Shown here: positions 56,265 to 64,000 of the stretch, piece by piece
Numbering within the stretch: the first letter of the stretch is position 1
Layout of the letters: every line of letters starts with the position of its first letter
Source of the DNA: a candidate division KSB1 bacterium
Lineage (GTDB): Bacteria; Zhuqueibacterota; Zhuqueibacteria; Thermofontimicrobiales; Thermofontimicrobiaceae
Assembly (NCBI GenBank): GCA_034506395.1
Contig: JAPDPQ010000001.1
Span: 68,435 to 132,434 of the forward strand
Length of the DNA stretch: 64,000 bases
Reading direction: 5' to 3'
The notes under the pieces: model-generated
What the model was told of the DNA's origin: nothing
The model's input: the letters and a program-made list of their open reading frames with translations, nothing else
The model's database searches: none
Program-made: the position numbers and the translations under genes

Positions 56265-58226
56265 TCATGGCGCGATGCGACGAAAGATGAGAGGCTGAGA
56301 TGATTTGGATTGCACCTCGTCTAAGAATTTTTGAAATTCCAAATAATGGTCTGCGGAAATTGTTTCTCCATTGAGTTGATGAACAATCTTGATTTGCAGC
56401 ACGGAATCCTGTTGCGAAACCTGCCAGAGGCTGTAGCCGAATGGGCTTATTATAGAATCCGAGATCGCAGCTGAGTTGGCTGTCCATTGGCTTGGAATTT
56501 CAAGATCCAGGCTCAACATCTCTGTGGAGCCGTAATTGAACAGAATCGGATGTTGTCGCTTCGGAGAACGGAAATAATCGGCCAGGTCAAATCCGAGAAT
56601 TTTGCCAGGGGAAAAATATATCATTTTGTCCTGGCGTTGGGCAAAATTTCTCGCACGGACGTGGTAATAAATGACAAGCGGATCTTGAATCGGATGTAGC
56701 CCCACAATTCTGAATGAATCCAATTTCGCACCAGGACAACGGGCAGCAAGATAGGTCTCTAACCATTGGCGGACCTCGTGCTGGGTCAATCGAGATAGCA
56801 TTTCGCGGATATCCGTAGCTAGAACTCCGCGATATTCAGTGCTCCCCTGGACAAGTCCTTGACCATTTGGGCGCAATTTCATACGCCAATCGAGCACAGT
56901 GCGATTGCTATCGGCAGGATTTTTCGTTGTAGTAGCGATTTTTCCGGCCCCATCCTTTCCAATGACCAGCACTGGTAGCCCTTGATCATACCACGGTAGC
57001 GAAGCGAACGGGCAGCCTTTTTGCGTGGCATCTAACCAGATACCTTTTTCTCCTACTTTTGGGCAATAAACAATGGCATGATTAAACTGATAGGGCGACG
57101 GCAAACTTGTATCTGGTTCGCCATTTTGCCAAGTGCTGATCAGCACTGGATGGGCTTCAATGCCAGCCGCCCGCGACAGGGCGCAGATGAGGATCGACAT
57201 ATCTTTGCAATCCCCATAACGATTTGCCAGCACTTCACCCGCCGGATGGGGCTGATAACTCCCAATTCCGATGGCCACGGCAATGTAGCGGACGTGATCG
57301 CGCACCCACTCATAAATCATTTTCAGACGGGCAAGGTCATTGTCGCAATGTTGGGTCAAGCTATCGGCCAGTTGTTTCACCCCTTTTGCTGATTTGATCT
57401 GTGGCTCTGCCAAATCATAATACCAGCGAGCCACATCGTTCCAACTTTTCATCCCCACCGGAGCGATTTCAATCCGAGCCAAGCATTCATTTACGGCGGG
57501 CATACCAAATTCCGTCTGGATCGCTGGGATATTTTCAACTTGCCAGACGTAGCTGGATTTAAAACCCGCTGGCGCCTTTGCGATGGTCGGCTCGATATTA
57601 ATAAAATATTTTTTGTAATTCAACTCCCACTCCGAAGGAGTTTCCAGCGTGAATCGCGATTTCAGCACTGGAATATCATCCTGAAAATACCATGATGGCC
57701 ATACCCGATGACCACTGATTCGAAGTTGATAGCGATATTCGATAATTGCCCCGGACTCAACCGAGGGCAGCGTGAAAATTTTGGCGCGCTGATCTGAATA
57801 GAACACAAAGCGGGGATAAAGATTCACATCAAAAATCTGCTTCTTATCTAAATTTCGCACAGTCCCGGTGGGGAGGATCGTCCTGGCCTGGATGTTTTCA
57901 ACCCAGCTTTGCGGTGTATAGGGGATGGTCACGTTTGCATGATGCCAGCCCCGTTGATTATAGATTTTCACGATCCGATGGCGCTCAAATTGCGTCTGAG
58001 GCAGTTCGTTACTGCCAATAATCTGCATTTTTCCCTCATCCAAAATCACCACAGCACCCGCATCCCAATATTGCTCTTCATTCGGAACGCGAAACACCGC
58101 CATCTCATCCTCACCGAGTCGTTTGGCCCGATCAATCTCATGGGCACAACGAAATAGAATGAGCATGATCAATATAAGCGTCGATTTCGACAATTTTCGA
58201 AAGCGAGAAATCTCACTTACATGCAT
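56265..58226 (-). CDS. DUF3857 / transglutaminase-like lipoprotein
   Basis: Exported protein of 653 residues from ATG 58226 (GGAGA about 10 bases upstream). The frame is open to 58475 but the extra 83 residues are not signal-like. The N-terminal hydrophobic segment ends in LFRC (Cys27), a possible lipobox. A DUF3857 domain (about 40-240) is followed by a transglutaminase-like domain with the catalytic Cys340 in YGDCKDMS, His in QFNHAIVY and Asp in IWLDATQKG. The C-terminal third is beta-rich. Such proteins are common in Bacteroidota-like genomes; their substrate is unknown. The triad looks intact. Confidence 0.88.
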   Translation of the reverse strand: MHVSEISRFRKLSKSTLILIMLILFRCAHEIDRAKRLGEDEMAVFRVPNEEQYWDAGAVVILDEGKMQIIGSNELPQTQFERHRIVKIYNQRGWHHANVTIPYTPQSWVENIQARTILPTGTVRNLDKKQIFDVNLYPRFVFYSDQRAKIFTLPSVESGAIIEYRYQLRISGHRVWPSWYFQDDIPVLKSRFTLETPSEWELNYKKYFINIEPTIAKAPAGFKSSYVWQVENIPAIQTEFGMPAVNECLARIEIAPVGMKSWNDVARWYYDLAEPQIKSAKGVKQLADSLTQHCDNDLARLKMIYEWVRDHVRYIAVAIGIGSYQPHPAGEVLANRYGDCKDMSILICALSRAAGIEAHPVLISTWQNGEPDTSLPSPYQFNHAIVYCPKVGEKGIWLDATQKGCPFASLPWYDQGLPVLVIGKDGAGKIATTTKNPADSNRTVLDWRMKLRPNGQGLVQGSTEYRGVLATDIREMLSRLTQHEVRQWLETYLAARCPGAKLDSFRIVGLHPIQDPLVIYYHVRARNFAQRQDKMIYFSPGKILGFDLADYFRSPKRQHPILFNYGSTEMLSLDLEIPSQWTANSAAISDSIISPFGYSLWQVSQQDSVLQIKIVHQLNGETISADHYLEFQKFLDEVQSKSSQPLIFRRIAP

Positions 58227-58780
58227 ATCTAAATTATCTCCACGAAAATGTCTTCTGGCAAAAACCATGTGGTGTCCCGATTCACGCTGTCCATCAGCCA
58301 TTTCCAATTTGAGGGTGACCAACGTTCTTAGAAGCGGTCTTTCTATGATTTGATGGAAATATCCAATTCGTACTGTTAATATATCAAAGTATTGGATGAG
58401 AGTCAAATGCTTTTTCTGACCAATCGAACTAATCCAATTCACCATGGATTTGAGACAAGATTTATTGAATGGCATTCTATCGACATCAGACGGCTTCCCT
58501 TGTGCTGGTTATTGAACATAGTTTTATTTTACACTTCATGCCAAATGACAAACGGTACAATGATGATCATAGATAATCCAGAGATTGGAGCGATTTTTAT
58601 TATAATGATATCCTCTTCATCGCTCCGATGCAAAAAAGATGAACTTTATGATGGTCGGCCAGTTAAAGAGCATTGTTCGACGTGAATTACTGAGTTATTT
58701 CTTCGATCGGATGAGATATACCGCCGAATAATAGTCGGCGAACTGAATAATGCTTAACGCTATGAATTATTCTTAGTGGT
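58227..58780. other. Divergent intergenic region
   Basis: About 550 bases between the DUF3857 gene (minus) and the MATE gene (plus), so two promoters are expected. A 97-codon plus frame (58392-58685) has no ribosome binding site and low-quality composition, and is rejected. Nothing else supported. Confidence 0.35.
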
Positions 58781-60223
58781 ATGATTGTTTTGAGTAAACT
58801 CATAACGCCAATCTATCGACGTTGGGATGCCTCAAACGGCTATCGCGATGTTCTGAAACTGGCATTTCCACTGATTTTGAGCACAGCGTCGAGCACAATT
58901 CAACAATTCATTGATCGGATGTTTTTGACGTGGCATTCGCCCGCGGCTATTGCAGCAGCAGCAACAGCGGGCATCGTGTCATTCACATTGCAAACTGTGT
59001 TCATTGGTACCGCTGCTTACGTCAATACCTTCGTGGCTCAGTATTTTGGCGCGAAACAATATGATCGGATCGCTAGCGCTGTGTGGCAAGGCATTTACTT
59101 CTCGCTTATAGCTGGACTTGTAATATTGGGGCTGATCCCCCTCGCTCGACCTATCTTCAACTTGGCTGGTCATGCCCCAGAAATGAAAGCATTGGAGATC
59201 GAATATTTCACTATTTTATGCTTTGGCGGGCTACCGGTTTTTATTTTGGCCGCTGTCTCTGGATTCTTTGGTGGTCGCGGTGAGACTCGGGTCATTATGT
59301 GGGCCAACGTTATTGCAACCGCCATCAACATCGTTTTCGATTATCTTTTGATTTTTGGTCATTGCGGTTTCCCCCAACTTGGGATCAAAGGTGCAGCGAT
59401 CGCTACTGTTATGGCGGGATACAGTGCTGCGATCATCATTACCTTTTATATGTTCAAAGCAAGATATCGCCACCAATTTTTGACGCTCAAGAATCATCGG
59501 TTCGATTGGCCTCTTTTCAAACGGCTCATGCAGTTTGGATTGCCTAATGGCTTCCATTTTATGCTCGACCTGCTGGGATTTACCCTGTTTGTGCTATTGG
59601 TGGGCCGATTGGGAACGCTGGAACTTGCAGCCACCAGCATTACTTTCAACATCAACCATATCGCATTCATGCCGATGATTGGCATCGGCATGGCGGTAGA
59701 GATCATCGTTGGGCAGCGCCTCGGCGAAAATCAACCCCAACAAGCTCGTTTTGGCACTTACTCAGCTCTGCACCTTACTTTTCTTTACATGATCACCATT
59801 GCGCTCACCTATGTGCTATTCCCAAAAATTTATCTTTGGCCTTTTGCCGCGCAATCCGATCCCGCGCAATTCACCATTATCCAGAACATGGCGATTGTAT
59901 TGCTCCATTTCGTGGCGTTCTATTGCATCTTCGACACGCTGAATATTGTCTTTGCCAGCGCTCTCAAAGGTGCCGGAGACACACAGTGGGTGATGATCAC
60001 TTCAGTTCTGCTTTCTTGGACCACGCTGGTTGTCCCAACATTCTTCGCTTGTGTGGTTTACCGCTGGGGACTCTATATCGCCTGGGGTTTTGTGACCCTC
60101 TACATCACGCTGCTTGGTATCGCTTTCACCGTGAGATTTCTTGGAGGAAAATGGGAATCTATGAGGGTCATTGAGCAAGCCGAATTGCACAGATTAGAGC
60201 AGGATCAGCAGGTCGCGCTTTGA
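58781..60223 (+). CDS. MATE family efflux transporter
   Basis: Twelve-helix secondary transporter of 480 residues, usually exporting drugs or metabolites in exchange for Na+ or H+. LAFPLILSTASSTIQQFIDRMFL at the start, TFVAQYFGAKQYDRI, and GRGETRVIMWANVIATAINI are typical MatE repeats. The second repeat opens with LPNGFHFMLDLLGFTLFVLL. The substrate cannot be told. The start codon has only a weak ribosome binding site. It appears to be a single gene. Confidence 0.93.
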   Translation: MIVLSKLITPIYRRWDASNGYRDVLKLAFPLILSTASSTIQQFIDRMFLTWHSPAAIAAAATAGIVSFTLQTVFIGTAAYVNTFVAQYFGAKQYDRIASAVWQGIYFSLIAGLVILGLIPLARPIFNLAGHAPEMKALEIEYFTILCFGGLPVFILAAVSGFFGGRGETRVIMWANVIATAINIVFDYLLIFGHCGFPQLGIKGAAIATVMAGYSAAIIITFYMFKARYRHQFLTLKNHRFDWPLFKRLMQFGLPNGFHFMLDLLGFTLFVLLVGRLGTLELAATSITFNINHIAFMPMIGIGMAVEIIVGQRLGENQPQQARFGTYSALHLTFLYMITIALTYVLFPKIYLWPFAAQSDPAQFTIIQNMAIVLLHFVAFYCIFDTLNIVFASALKGAGDTQWVMITSVLLSWTTLVVPTFFACVVYRWGLYIAWGFVTLYITLLGIAFTVRFLGGKWESMRVIEQAELHRLEQDQQVAL

Positions 60224-60378
60224 GCTCAAACTTCTGGCCGCTTTCATGGAAACGATCATCAAAGATGCTTCTGGAGAATCTATTTTTTTCAACGCCCACG
60301 AAACACATAGAAACTTAACCAGCAAATCACATGAAAACCGATGTGATAATACTGTGTCTCGTGGGCTGATGAGGATGG

Positions 60379-60410
60379 AAAAATGGCCAGTGATAAAGTG
60401 TCACTGGCCA
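60379..60410 (-). terminator. Rho-independent terminator of the GNAT-like gene
   Basis: TGGCCAGTGA (60384-60393) and TCACTGGCCA (60401-60410) pair perfectly. Reading on the minus strand, five T follow (60383-60379). It lies 70 bases past the stop codon of the minus-strand gene at 60480. Confidence 0.85.
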
Positions 60411-60479
60411 CTAGTTTCGGAGCTCAATAACAGATGAAGTTTTTCTTTTGTAATGTAGAAGCCAGGATGATCACATATC

Positions 60480-61667
60480 TCATCCGATGGCTTTTTGGAA
60501 AATAGTATAAGCCTTTGATGGAGTTGCTTGCATCATTTCGACCATTTTGATGACGGGCAAATTATCCTCTAACACCCACCCGATATCGCAATATTCGTAA
60601 CCTTTTTTCTGTGCGTAGATTTTCTGTTGCCACAACATCACTACTGCCAGCCCCATCCGTTGGAATTTTCGTTTCACGCCGAGGTAGCCCAATCGAAAGC
60701 CCTTCACCCCACCTTTGGTGAGCAGCATTTTTGCCGCGCGCAGCAGCTCGCAAGTTCTGCACCACGAAATCGGCTTCATTTTTTCGATGATATTGGGTAC
60801 ACCTCCAAAAAAACCGGCTGGTTCTCCCTGCACATACACGATGACGAACAAGCTTTTATCCATGATGAGCTGCATGTCATCCACGATCACGCTAAACTCT
60901 TCTTCAGTAAACGGCACAAAGCCGAAATTATCGTTCCAGGCGTCGTTGTAGATCTCCAACATCTCTTTTTTTCGAACCGCCAGGGGCCGCTGATCCCAAG
61001 TCTCAATAGTTAATCCGTATTTCTGGATGGCCTCTTTTGCCATTTGACCGAGGATCTCATAGCGCGGATCCATGACGGGTACTTCCCAAGAAAGCACTCG
61101 TTTCACTGCTTGGAATCCAGCTTTTTTGAACAGGTCCGCATAATAGGGCTTATTATACATATAATAAATCACTGGCCGAGAATTGAATCCTTCAGTCATC
61201 ACGCCTGGCGTGGCCTCATTCACTGGCAAATTTTGCGGGCCACGGATGGTATCCATCCCTTTCGATTTCAGCCAATCTGCCGCTGCGGATAGCAATTGAT
61301 CAGCCACTTCCTGATCTTCGATGGCCTCAAATTGTCCGAAGAACCCAACTTTGTCGTTCCAATGTCGATTATGATTGTAATTGACAAACGCATTGCATCG
61401 TCCCACGACTTCACCATCTTTCATTGCCAAAAAAAATCTCATCTCGGCATGTTTGAAAAATAGATTATCTGGTTCGAAAAAGCCATGAATCCCGATGAGC
61501 TTGAAGCCGAGGTATTCGTAGTTTAGCAGCGGAATGAATTGGGGCTCGTTTCGATAGTGCTGCCAGTGAAAGTCGATGAATCTTTTCAGAAGCTTTTTAT
61601 CTTGGGAAGTCTGATTTGAGAACGAGACAATTTTGAGATCACTTCCAGTAACATTTGGTGTAGGCAT
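60480..61667 (-). CDS. GNAT-like acyltransferase homologue (tandem-domain)
   Basis: Cytoplasmic protein of 395 residues from ATG 61667, which follows GGAGGAAGGAA; the frame also reaches 61712. The first half has AMKDGEVVGRCNAFVNYNHN and IRGPQNLPVNEATPGVMTEG. The second half has FVIVYVQGEPAGFFGGVPNI and GYLGVKRKFQRMGLAVVML, a GNAT acyl-CoA-binding-like loop. This pattern matches a widespread family of uncharacterised bacterial proteins with two GNAT-like halves. The substrate is unknown. A clear terminator follows. Confidence 0.82.
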   Translation of the reverse strand: MPTPNVTGSDLKIVSFSNQTSQDKKLLKRFIDFHWQHYRNEPQFIPLLNYEYLGFKLIGIHGFFEPDNLFFKHAEMRFFLAMKDGEVVGRCNAFVNYNHNRHWNDKVGFFGQFEAIEDQEVADQLLSAAADWLKSKGMDTIRGPQNLPVNEATPGVMTEGFNSRPVIYYMYNKPYYADLFKKAGFQAVKRVLSWEVPVMDPRYEILGQMAKEAIQKYGLTIETWDQRPLAVRKKEMLEIYNDAWNDNFGFVPFTEEEFSVIVDDMQLIMDKSLFVIVYVQGEPAGFFGGVPNIIEKMKPISWCRTCELLRAAKMLLTKGGVKGFRLGYLGVKRKFQRMGLAVVMLWQQKIYAQKKGYEYCDIGWVLEDNLPVIKMVEMMQATPSKAYTIFQKAIG

Positions 61668-61760
61668 TTCCTTCCTCCGAAATGTAATGAAATAATCGCT
61701 GGAATTAGGCATTTGCCTTTCATTTTTCGATGCAATAGTCTGTTTTCCTATCTCATCGAT

Positions 61761-62114
61761 TTAAATTAATTCTTTTTGAATTAAATATATTTCCACTTCT
61801 TCTAAAAATTCATATAAAGAGACATGGCGGGAGCCTTCAACGGAGAAGTCGTGCGTCGAAGGATTGTCAAACGGATGACGATGCCATTTTCCGTCACAGC
61901 AATCTCGCCCATAAATTCTTTGAGAATTGTGAATAAATACGAAATTGATGGTTGCGGTAGAGATGTTATGATAGATTTGAATAAAGGTTGCAGCGTCTAT
62001 TTCAAGACGATATTTTAGGGCAGAGTCGGTCTCGTCGATCAAATAGATCGTTTTTATGACGGGAAATTTATGAGCAGCTTCGAATATCTCTTGCTTCACA
62101 TCATTAATTTTCAT
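61761..62114 (-). CDS. Probable toxin of the TumE/DUF6516 type
   Basis: Protein of 117 residues with the pattern of the DUF6516/TumE toxins: KYRLEIDAATFIQIYHN, then INFVFIHNSQRIYGRDCCDG and the His-rich WHRHPFDNPSTHDFSVEG. The final helix VSLYEFLEEVEIYLIQ is also typical. Its start overlaps the end of the upstream 104-codon gene by 11 bases, the usual order antitoxin then toxin. The mode of action is not shown by the sequence. The family call is from memory of the motif order. Confidence 0.7.
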   Translation of the reverse strand: MKINDVKQEIFEAAHKFPVIKTIYLIDETDSALKYRLEIDAATFIQIYHNISTATINFVFIHNSQRIYGRDCCDGKWHRHPFDNPSTHDFSVEGSRHVSLYEFLEEVEIYLIQKELI

Positions 62115-62418
62115 TATTTGATTCCTGAAGCTTATTCAATTTCCGCCTGATCGTTTTTAATCCATCCAGCGCCATTTCCCAATCGCAAAAATCATTTTCG
62201 ACTTCAAAAGAATACCCTTTTTTTGCTACCATTTTTTCAGCTTTAAAAGTTTCAAAATCCATGCGATATTTTGCTTCGAGGTTTCGGATCGTTAGTTGAT
62301 AGCGAGCCAATCTTCGTCTCAGTTCATTTTCGATGAGTCGTTTTATTTTGTTTTCAGCCTTCTCTTCAGGAAACAGCTCGGTGACATAGCTGGCTAATTC
62401 ATCAGAAATTTTTAGCAT
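62104..62418 (-). CDS. Probable antitoxin of the TumE-like pair
   Basis: Charged, helical protein of 104 residues. Two helical parts are joined by a Phe/Glu-rich segment (KGYSFEVENDFCDWEMALDG) of the kind often seen just upstream of DUF6516 genes. No DNA-binding motif is obvious. AGGAGA lies seven bases before the ATG. It overlaps the downstream probable toxin by 11 bases. A strong palindrome lies 33 bases upstream of the start and a second copy further up, which could be operators. Confidence 0.65.
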   Translation of the reverse strand: MLKISDELASYVTELFPEEKAENKIKRLIENELRRRLARYQLTIRNLEAKYRMDFETFKAEKMVAKKGYSFEVENDFCDWEMALDGLKTIRRKLNKLQESNNEN

Positions 62419-62450
62419 ATATGTTCTCCTAAAACTCGTATGGTTAAAAA

Positions 62451-62478
62451 GTGACCGTCATTTCGCAGGTGACGGTCA
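62451..62478. repeat. Palindromic element, copy 1
   Basis: GTGACCGTCA (62451-62460) and GTGACGGTCA (62469-62478) form a near-perfect 9-10 bp inverted repeat. The same arms and a similar spacer occur in copy 2 at 62578-62608. It lies just upstream of the antitoxin start, so it may be an operator or a dispersed palindrome. Confidence 0.8.
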
Positions 62479-62577
62479 GGTTTCATAAGAAAGGAATTTA
62501 AAAATTCATTTTATTTTGGGGGGCCTAATTTAAATATTTCTTTTGTAAAAATCAATCAAATATTCAATGGTAATTAC

Positions 62578-62608
62578 GTGACCGTCACCTGCGAGGTGAC
62601 GGTCACGT
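62578..62608. repeat. Palindromic element, copy 2
   Basis: CGTGACCGTCACCT (62578-62591) pairs perfectly with AGGTGACGGTCACG (62595-62608) around GCG, a 14-bp stem. It shares its outer ten bases per arm with copy 1. A GC-alternating and C-rich run follows (62628-62647). Confidence 0.85.
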
Positions 62609-62667
62609 ATCCATCTTCCAAAAAAATCGCGCGCGCCCCCCCACCCCGAAATAATCAAATAACCAAA

Positions 62668-63036
62668 TCATTCTATGGATGATTGTCCGGAACGAACCGC
62701 ACGCACATAGTTGACGTCGTGGAAGCCGTCCCAACCGCAACCACCATCGCTGAAGCTGACTACCCACGCCGCCCGCGACTCGCCCAGTAACAAATCAGAC
62801 GTCCAAATCCACCTTTGTGTTGCATCGAACTTCGGATCGATATAGAGGTCGCCATTCAGTTCTTTCGGCTCCATCAGGCTCATGGCTTCTTCCAGCGTGG
62901 GCAAGCGCCAATCGTTATAACCTGCATAACCTTTTTGATTCAGATCCGCTATCCATTTTTTAGCATTTTCATAAGTCATGTATTCAACAGAACCGCCCTG
63001 TTGCCACATCAAACCCGAGGCGTGATCAATAACCAC
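62668..63036 (-). pseudogene. DUF1566 domain, probably the detached C-terminal part of a TIR-DUF1566 gene
   Basis: The open frame gives 122 residues: VVIDHASGLMWQQGG, then YNDWRLPTLEEAMSLMEP, and the end WVVSFSDGGCGWDGFHDVNY and VRAVRS, a near-complete DUF1566 domain. The GTG start at 63036 is inside a longer homologous stretch. The same frame continues upstream with KEFDWSK, NPNGRGFANQFELQ and TIRGDK before a stop. I therefore think this is not an independent gene but the tail of the TIR gene, cut off by two single-base shifts (see 63037-63229). Confidence 0.7.
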
Positions 63037-63229
63037 TTTATCGCCTCGAATCGTTTGTAACTCGAATTGATTGGCAAAGCCACGACCGTTGGGATTACTA
63101 GATGCCTTGCTCCAGTCAAATTCTTTAGAATAAAATCATATTTCTGGAGCATGGCTTTTACATCGGCTTCTGAGAGCCGCTTGGGAATTGAGCGAAATAT
63201 TTGAGTTGTAGAAGTTGGCTTTGCTGTTT
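63037..63229 (-). other. Frameshifted linker joining the TIR and DUF1566 parts
   Basis: Minus-strand translation in a third frame gives a coherent linker, EPAQPLLKTAKPTSTTQIF then RSIPKRLSEADVKAMLQKYDF. To join it to the TIR frame one extra A is needed in the A run complementary to 63257-63261. To join it to the DUF1566 frame one extra T is needed in the T run complementary to 63132-63135. Both are single-base losses in short homopolymers (-1 shifts in decoding terms). Confidence 0.65.
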
Positions 63230-63640
63230 TTAATAAAGGCTGAGCTGGCTCATATATTTTTCAGTGATTTTCAATTTGAGCGCACGACAGAGCTCATTGT
63301 AACCGTGATCGAAATTCTGAAAATCGATATACAAAAACCCTCTCAAGATGGCGGGTCGTTTGGTATCGTCCAATATGCAGGGAATAATGCGCTTTTTGAG
63401 ATCGAGAGCACTCTGCCATTCCAATTTCACATAATAGGAATTAGCAGCGGATTGTGACCATACCAATACCAATACGTCGCACCATTCCAGAGCTTCGCTG
63501 ATGCGATCGGGCAGACTTTCCCCGCCCGAAATTCTGGCATAATCGATCCAGATTTCGGCGCCATCGCGTTTGATATATTCGGCTATTTTGCGAGCAATAT
63601 CGTTGTCATGCCAGGAATGGCTGATAAAAACTCTGGGCAC
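63230..63640 (-). CDS. TIR domain protein (N-terminal part of a broken TIR-DUF1566 gene)
   Basis: TIR domain of 136 residues: RVFISHSWHDNDIARKIAEY at the N-terminus, GAEIWIDYARISGGESL (BB-loop region), VLVLVWSQSAANSYYVKLEW with the conserved Glu74 expected of NAD-cleaving TIR domains, and IIPCILDDT. Bacterial TIR domains often act as NADases in antiviral defence. The start is GTG with AGGAGC six bases upstream. The stop (MSQLSLY end) follows a homopolymer where one inserted base would continue the frame into a linker and the DUF1566 domain downstream. It may still give a functional bare TIR protein. Confidence 0.8.
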   Translation of the reverse strand: MPRVFISHSWHDNDIARKIAEYIKRDGAEIWIDYARISGGESLPDRISEALEWCDVLVLVWSQSAANSYYVKLEWQSALDLKKRIIPCILDDTKRPAILRGFLYIDFQNFDHGYNELCRALKLKITEKYMSQLSLY

Positions 63641-63714
63641 TGATTGCTCCTTTTAATTCTTTTTAGACTATTGCTTCCAGCGATTATTGAATTAAAAGTT
63701 TTGTAGGACAGGAG

Positions 63715-63733
63715 GACAGGATGCCATCCTGTC
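63715..63733. repeat. Hairpin repeat between TIR gene and transporter gene
   Basis: GACAGGAT (63715-63722) and ATCCTGTC (63726-63733) pair perfectly around GCC. A partial direct repeat (GGACAGG twice) lies just to the left. It stands at the 3' end of the minus-strand transporter gene, so it could be part of its transcript end, but no T run is seen. It could be a dispersed repeat. Confidence 0.55.
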
Positions 63734-63741
63734 TTGTAGTT

Positions 63742-64000
63742 TTACAGCAACATAAACATCGATATAATCACCTGGGCTAAAATAATTTTGGCCACCATCG
63801 CGGCTGGATAGACGGTGGCGTACCAGACGTTGGGCAATTCATTCTTTACCTGTTGGTTAGCATAAGCCAGGCAAGCTGGCTGAGTTTGCACGCCGGACAT
63901 GATTCCCATTACCGCGGACATGGGCAGCTTAAAATATTTGTAGCCAATGAATAAAGTGACAAGCGTCACTGCCGAGGTGATGATCGCCCCAGCGAGGATG
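63742..64000 (-). CDS. AspT/YidE/YbjL-type transporter, C-terminal end (gene runs off the window)
   Basis: Only the last ~86 codons are present; the frame is open to base 64000. The visible part has GYKYFKLPMSAVMGIMSGVQ followed by TQPACLAYANQQ, and a final membrane segment (VYPAAMVAKIILAQVIISMFML). This matches the C-terminal half of the aspartate:alanine exchanger-like transporters with the duplicated Asp-Al_Ex domain. The complete protein should have about 10-12 membrane segments plus TrkA_C domains upstream. Substrate unknown. Confidence 0.85.
   Translation of the reverse strand, partial: ILAGAIITSAVTLVTLFIGYKYFKLPMSAVMGIMSGVQTQPACLAYANQQVKNELPNVWYATVYPAAMVAKIILAQVIISMFMLL

Noticed and set aside
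58392..58685. 97-codon plus-strand frame
   Set aside because: No ribosome binding site, odd composition, and it overlaps the upstream region of the DUF3857 gene.
63130..63262. Programmed ribosomal frameshifting in the TIR-DUF1566 gene
   Set aside because: The runs are only four and five bases, neither matches a full slippery heptamer, and two separate sites would be needed. Mutation or read error is simpler.
1..64000. CRISPR arrays, insertion sequences, prophage genes
   Set aside because: No regularly spaced direct repeats and no transposase, integrase or phage structural proteins were seen. The repeats in the window are palindromes or protein-coding repeats (TSGG, Leu-rich).

Overview
The window reads as a chromosomal segment of a free-living Gram-negative bacterium of the FCB group, probably a deep lineage near KSB1/Calditrichota. 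This placement is inferred from gene content, not from a marker tree. Supporting signs are a secreted protein ending in a FlgD/type IX-secretion-like sorting domain, a DUF2279 protein, DUF4097 and DUF4398 envelope proteins, several lipoproteins with clear lipoboxes, a long-form RmlA, an archaeal-type prolyl-tRNA synthetase and a B12-dependent ribonucleotide reductase. Shine-Dalgarno sequences are common and two or three near-consensus sigma70 promoters can be read. I found no tRNA, rRNA, CRISPR array, insertion sequence or prophage.

Layout. 1-8262 (+): an ABC-2-like membrane protein open at the left edge, signal peptidase I, HemW, an unknown cysteine-rich protein, ProS and Era. 8545-9021 (-): a small unknown acidic protein. 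9559-16440 (+): a DUF2279 protein, two adjacent secreted M14 carboxypeptidase homologues (one intact, one with all catalytic residues replaced) and a secreted C39-like protein with a C-terminal sorting domain. 16739-23302 (-): CoaE, ComEC, pyruvate kinase, an unknown lipoprotein and a nitroreductase. 23706-25016 (-): a Tat-exported class V aminotransferase homologue. 25351-28684 (+): a tiny gene with its own terminator, a long-chain acyl-CoA ligase and a short DUF1858 gene whose second redox cysteine codon is an in-frame TGA, which I read as selenocysteine. 28828-34318 (-): Tex and NrdJ.

35064-41378 (+) is an envelope block: a DUF1028 protein, then a DUF4398 lipoprotein, two YkuD L,D-transpeptidases, a YkuD-like membrane protein without the catalytic motif, and a second DUF4398 lipoprotein. 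41643-45113 (+): a sodium:neurotransmitter-symporter family transporter with a 51-residue single-TM companion, then a radical SAM protein. 45271-46768 (-): a DsrE-like lipoprotein, and Dtd with a HIT protein. 47181-48194 (+): a DUF4097 protein. 48391-58226 (-): M23 peptidase, GT4 glycosyltransferase, RmlA, a trypsin-like lipoprotein, a coiled-coil membrane protein and a DUF3857/transglutaminase lipoprotein. 58781-60223 (+): a MATE transporter. 60480-61667 (-): a GNAT-like protein.

61761-63740 is the most accessory-looking stretch: a probable toxin-antitoxin pair, two copies of a strong palindrome, and a TIR protein whose downstream DUF1566 domain appears to have been one gene split by two single-base frameshifts. 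The window ends inside an AspT/YidE-type transporter gene.

The best candidate for something new is the DUF1858 gene with its TGA codon. Next are the inactivated M14 paralogue beside its intact sister, the broken TIR-DUF1566 fusion with its palindromes, and the DUF4398/L,D-transpeptidase block.
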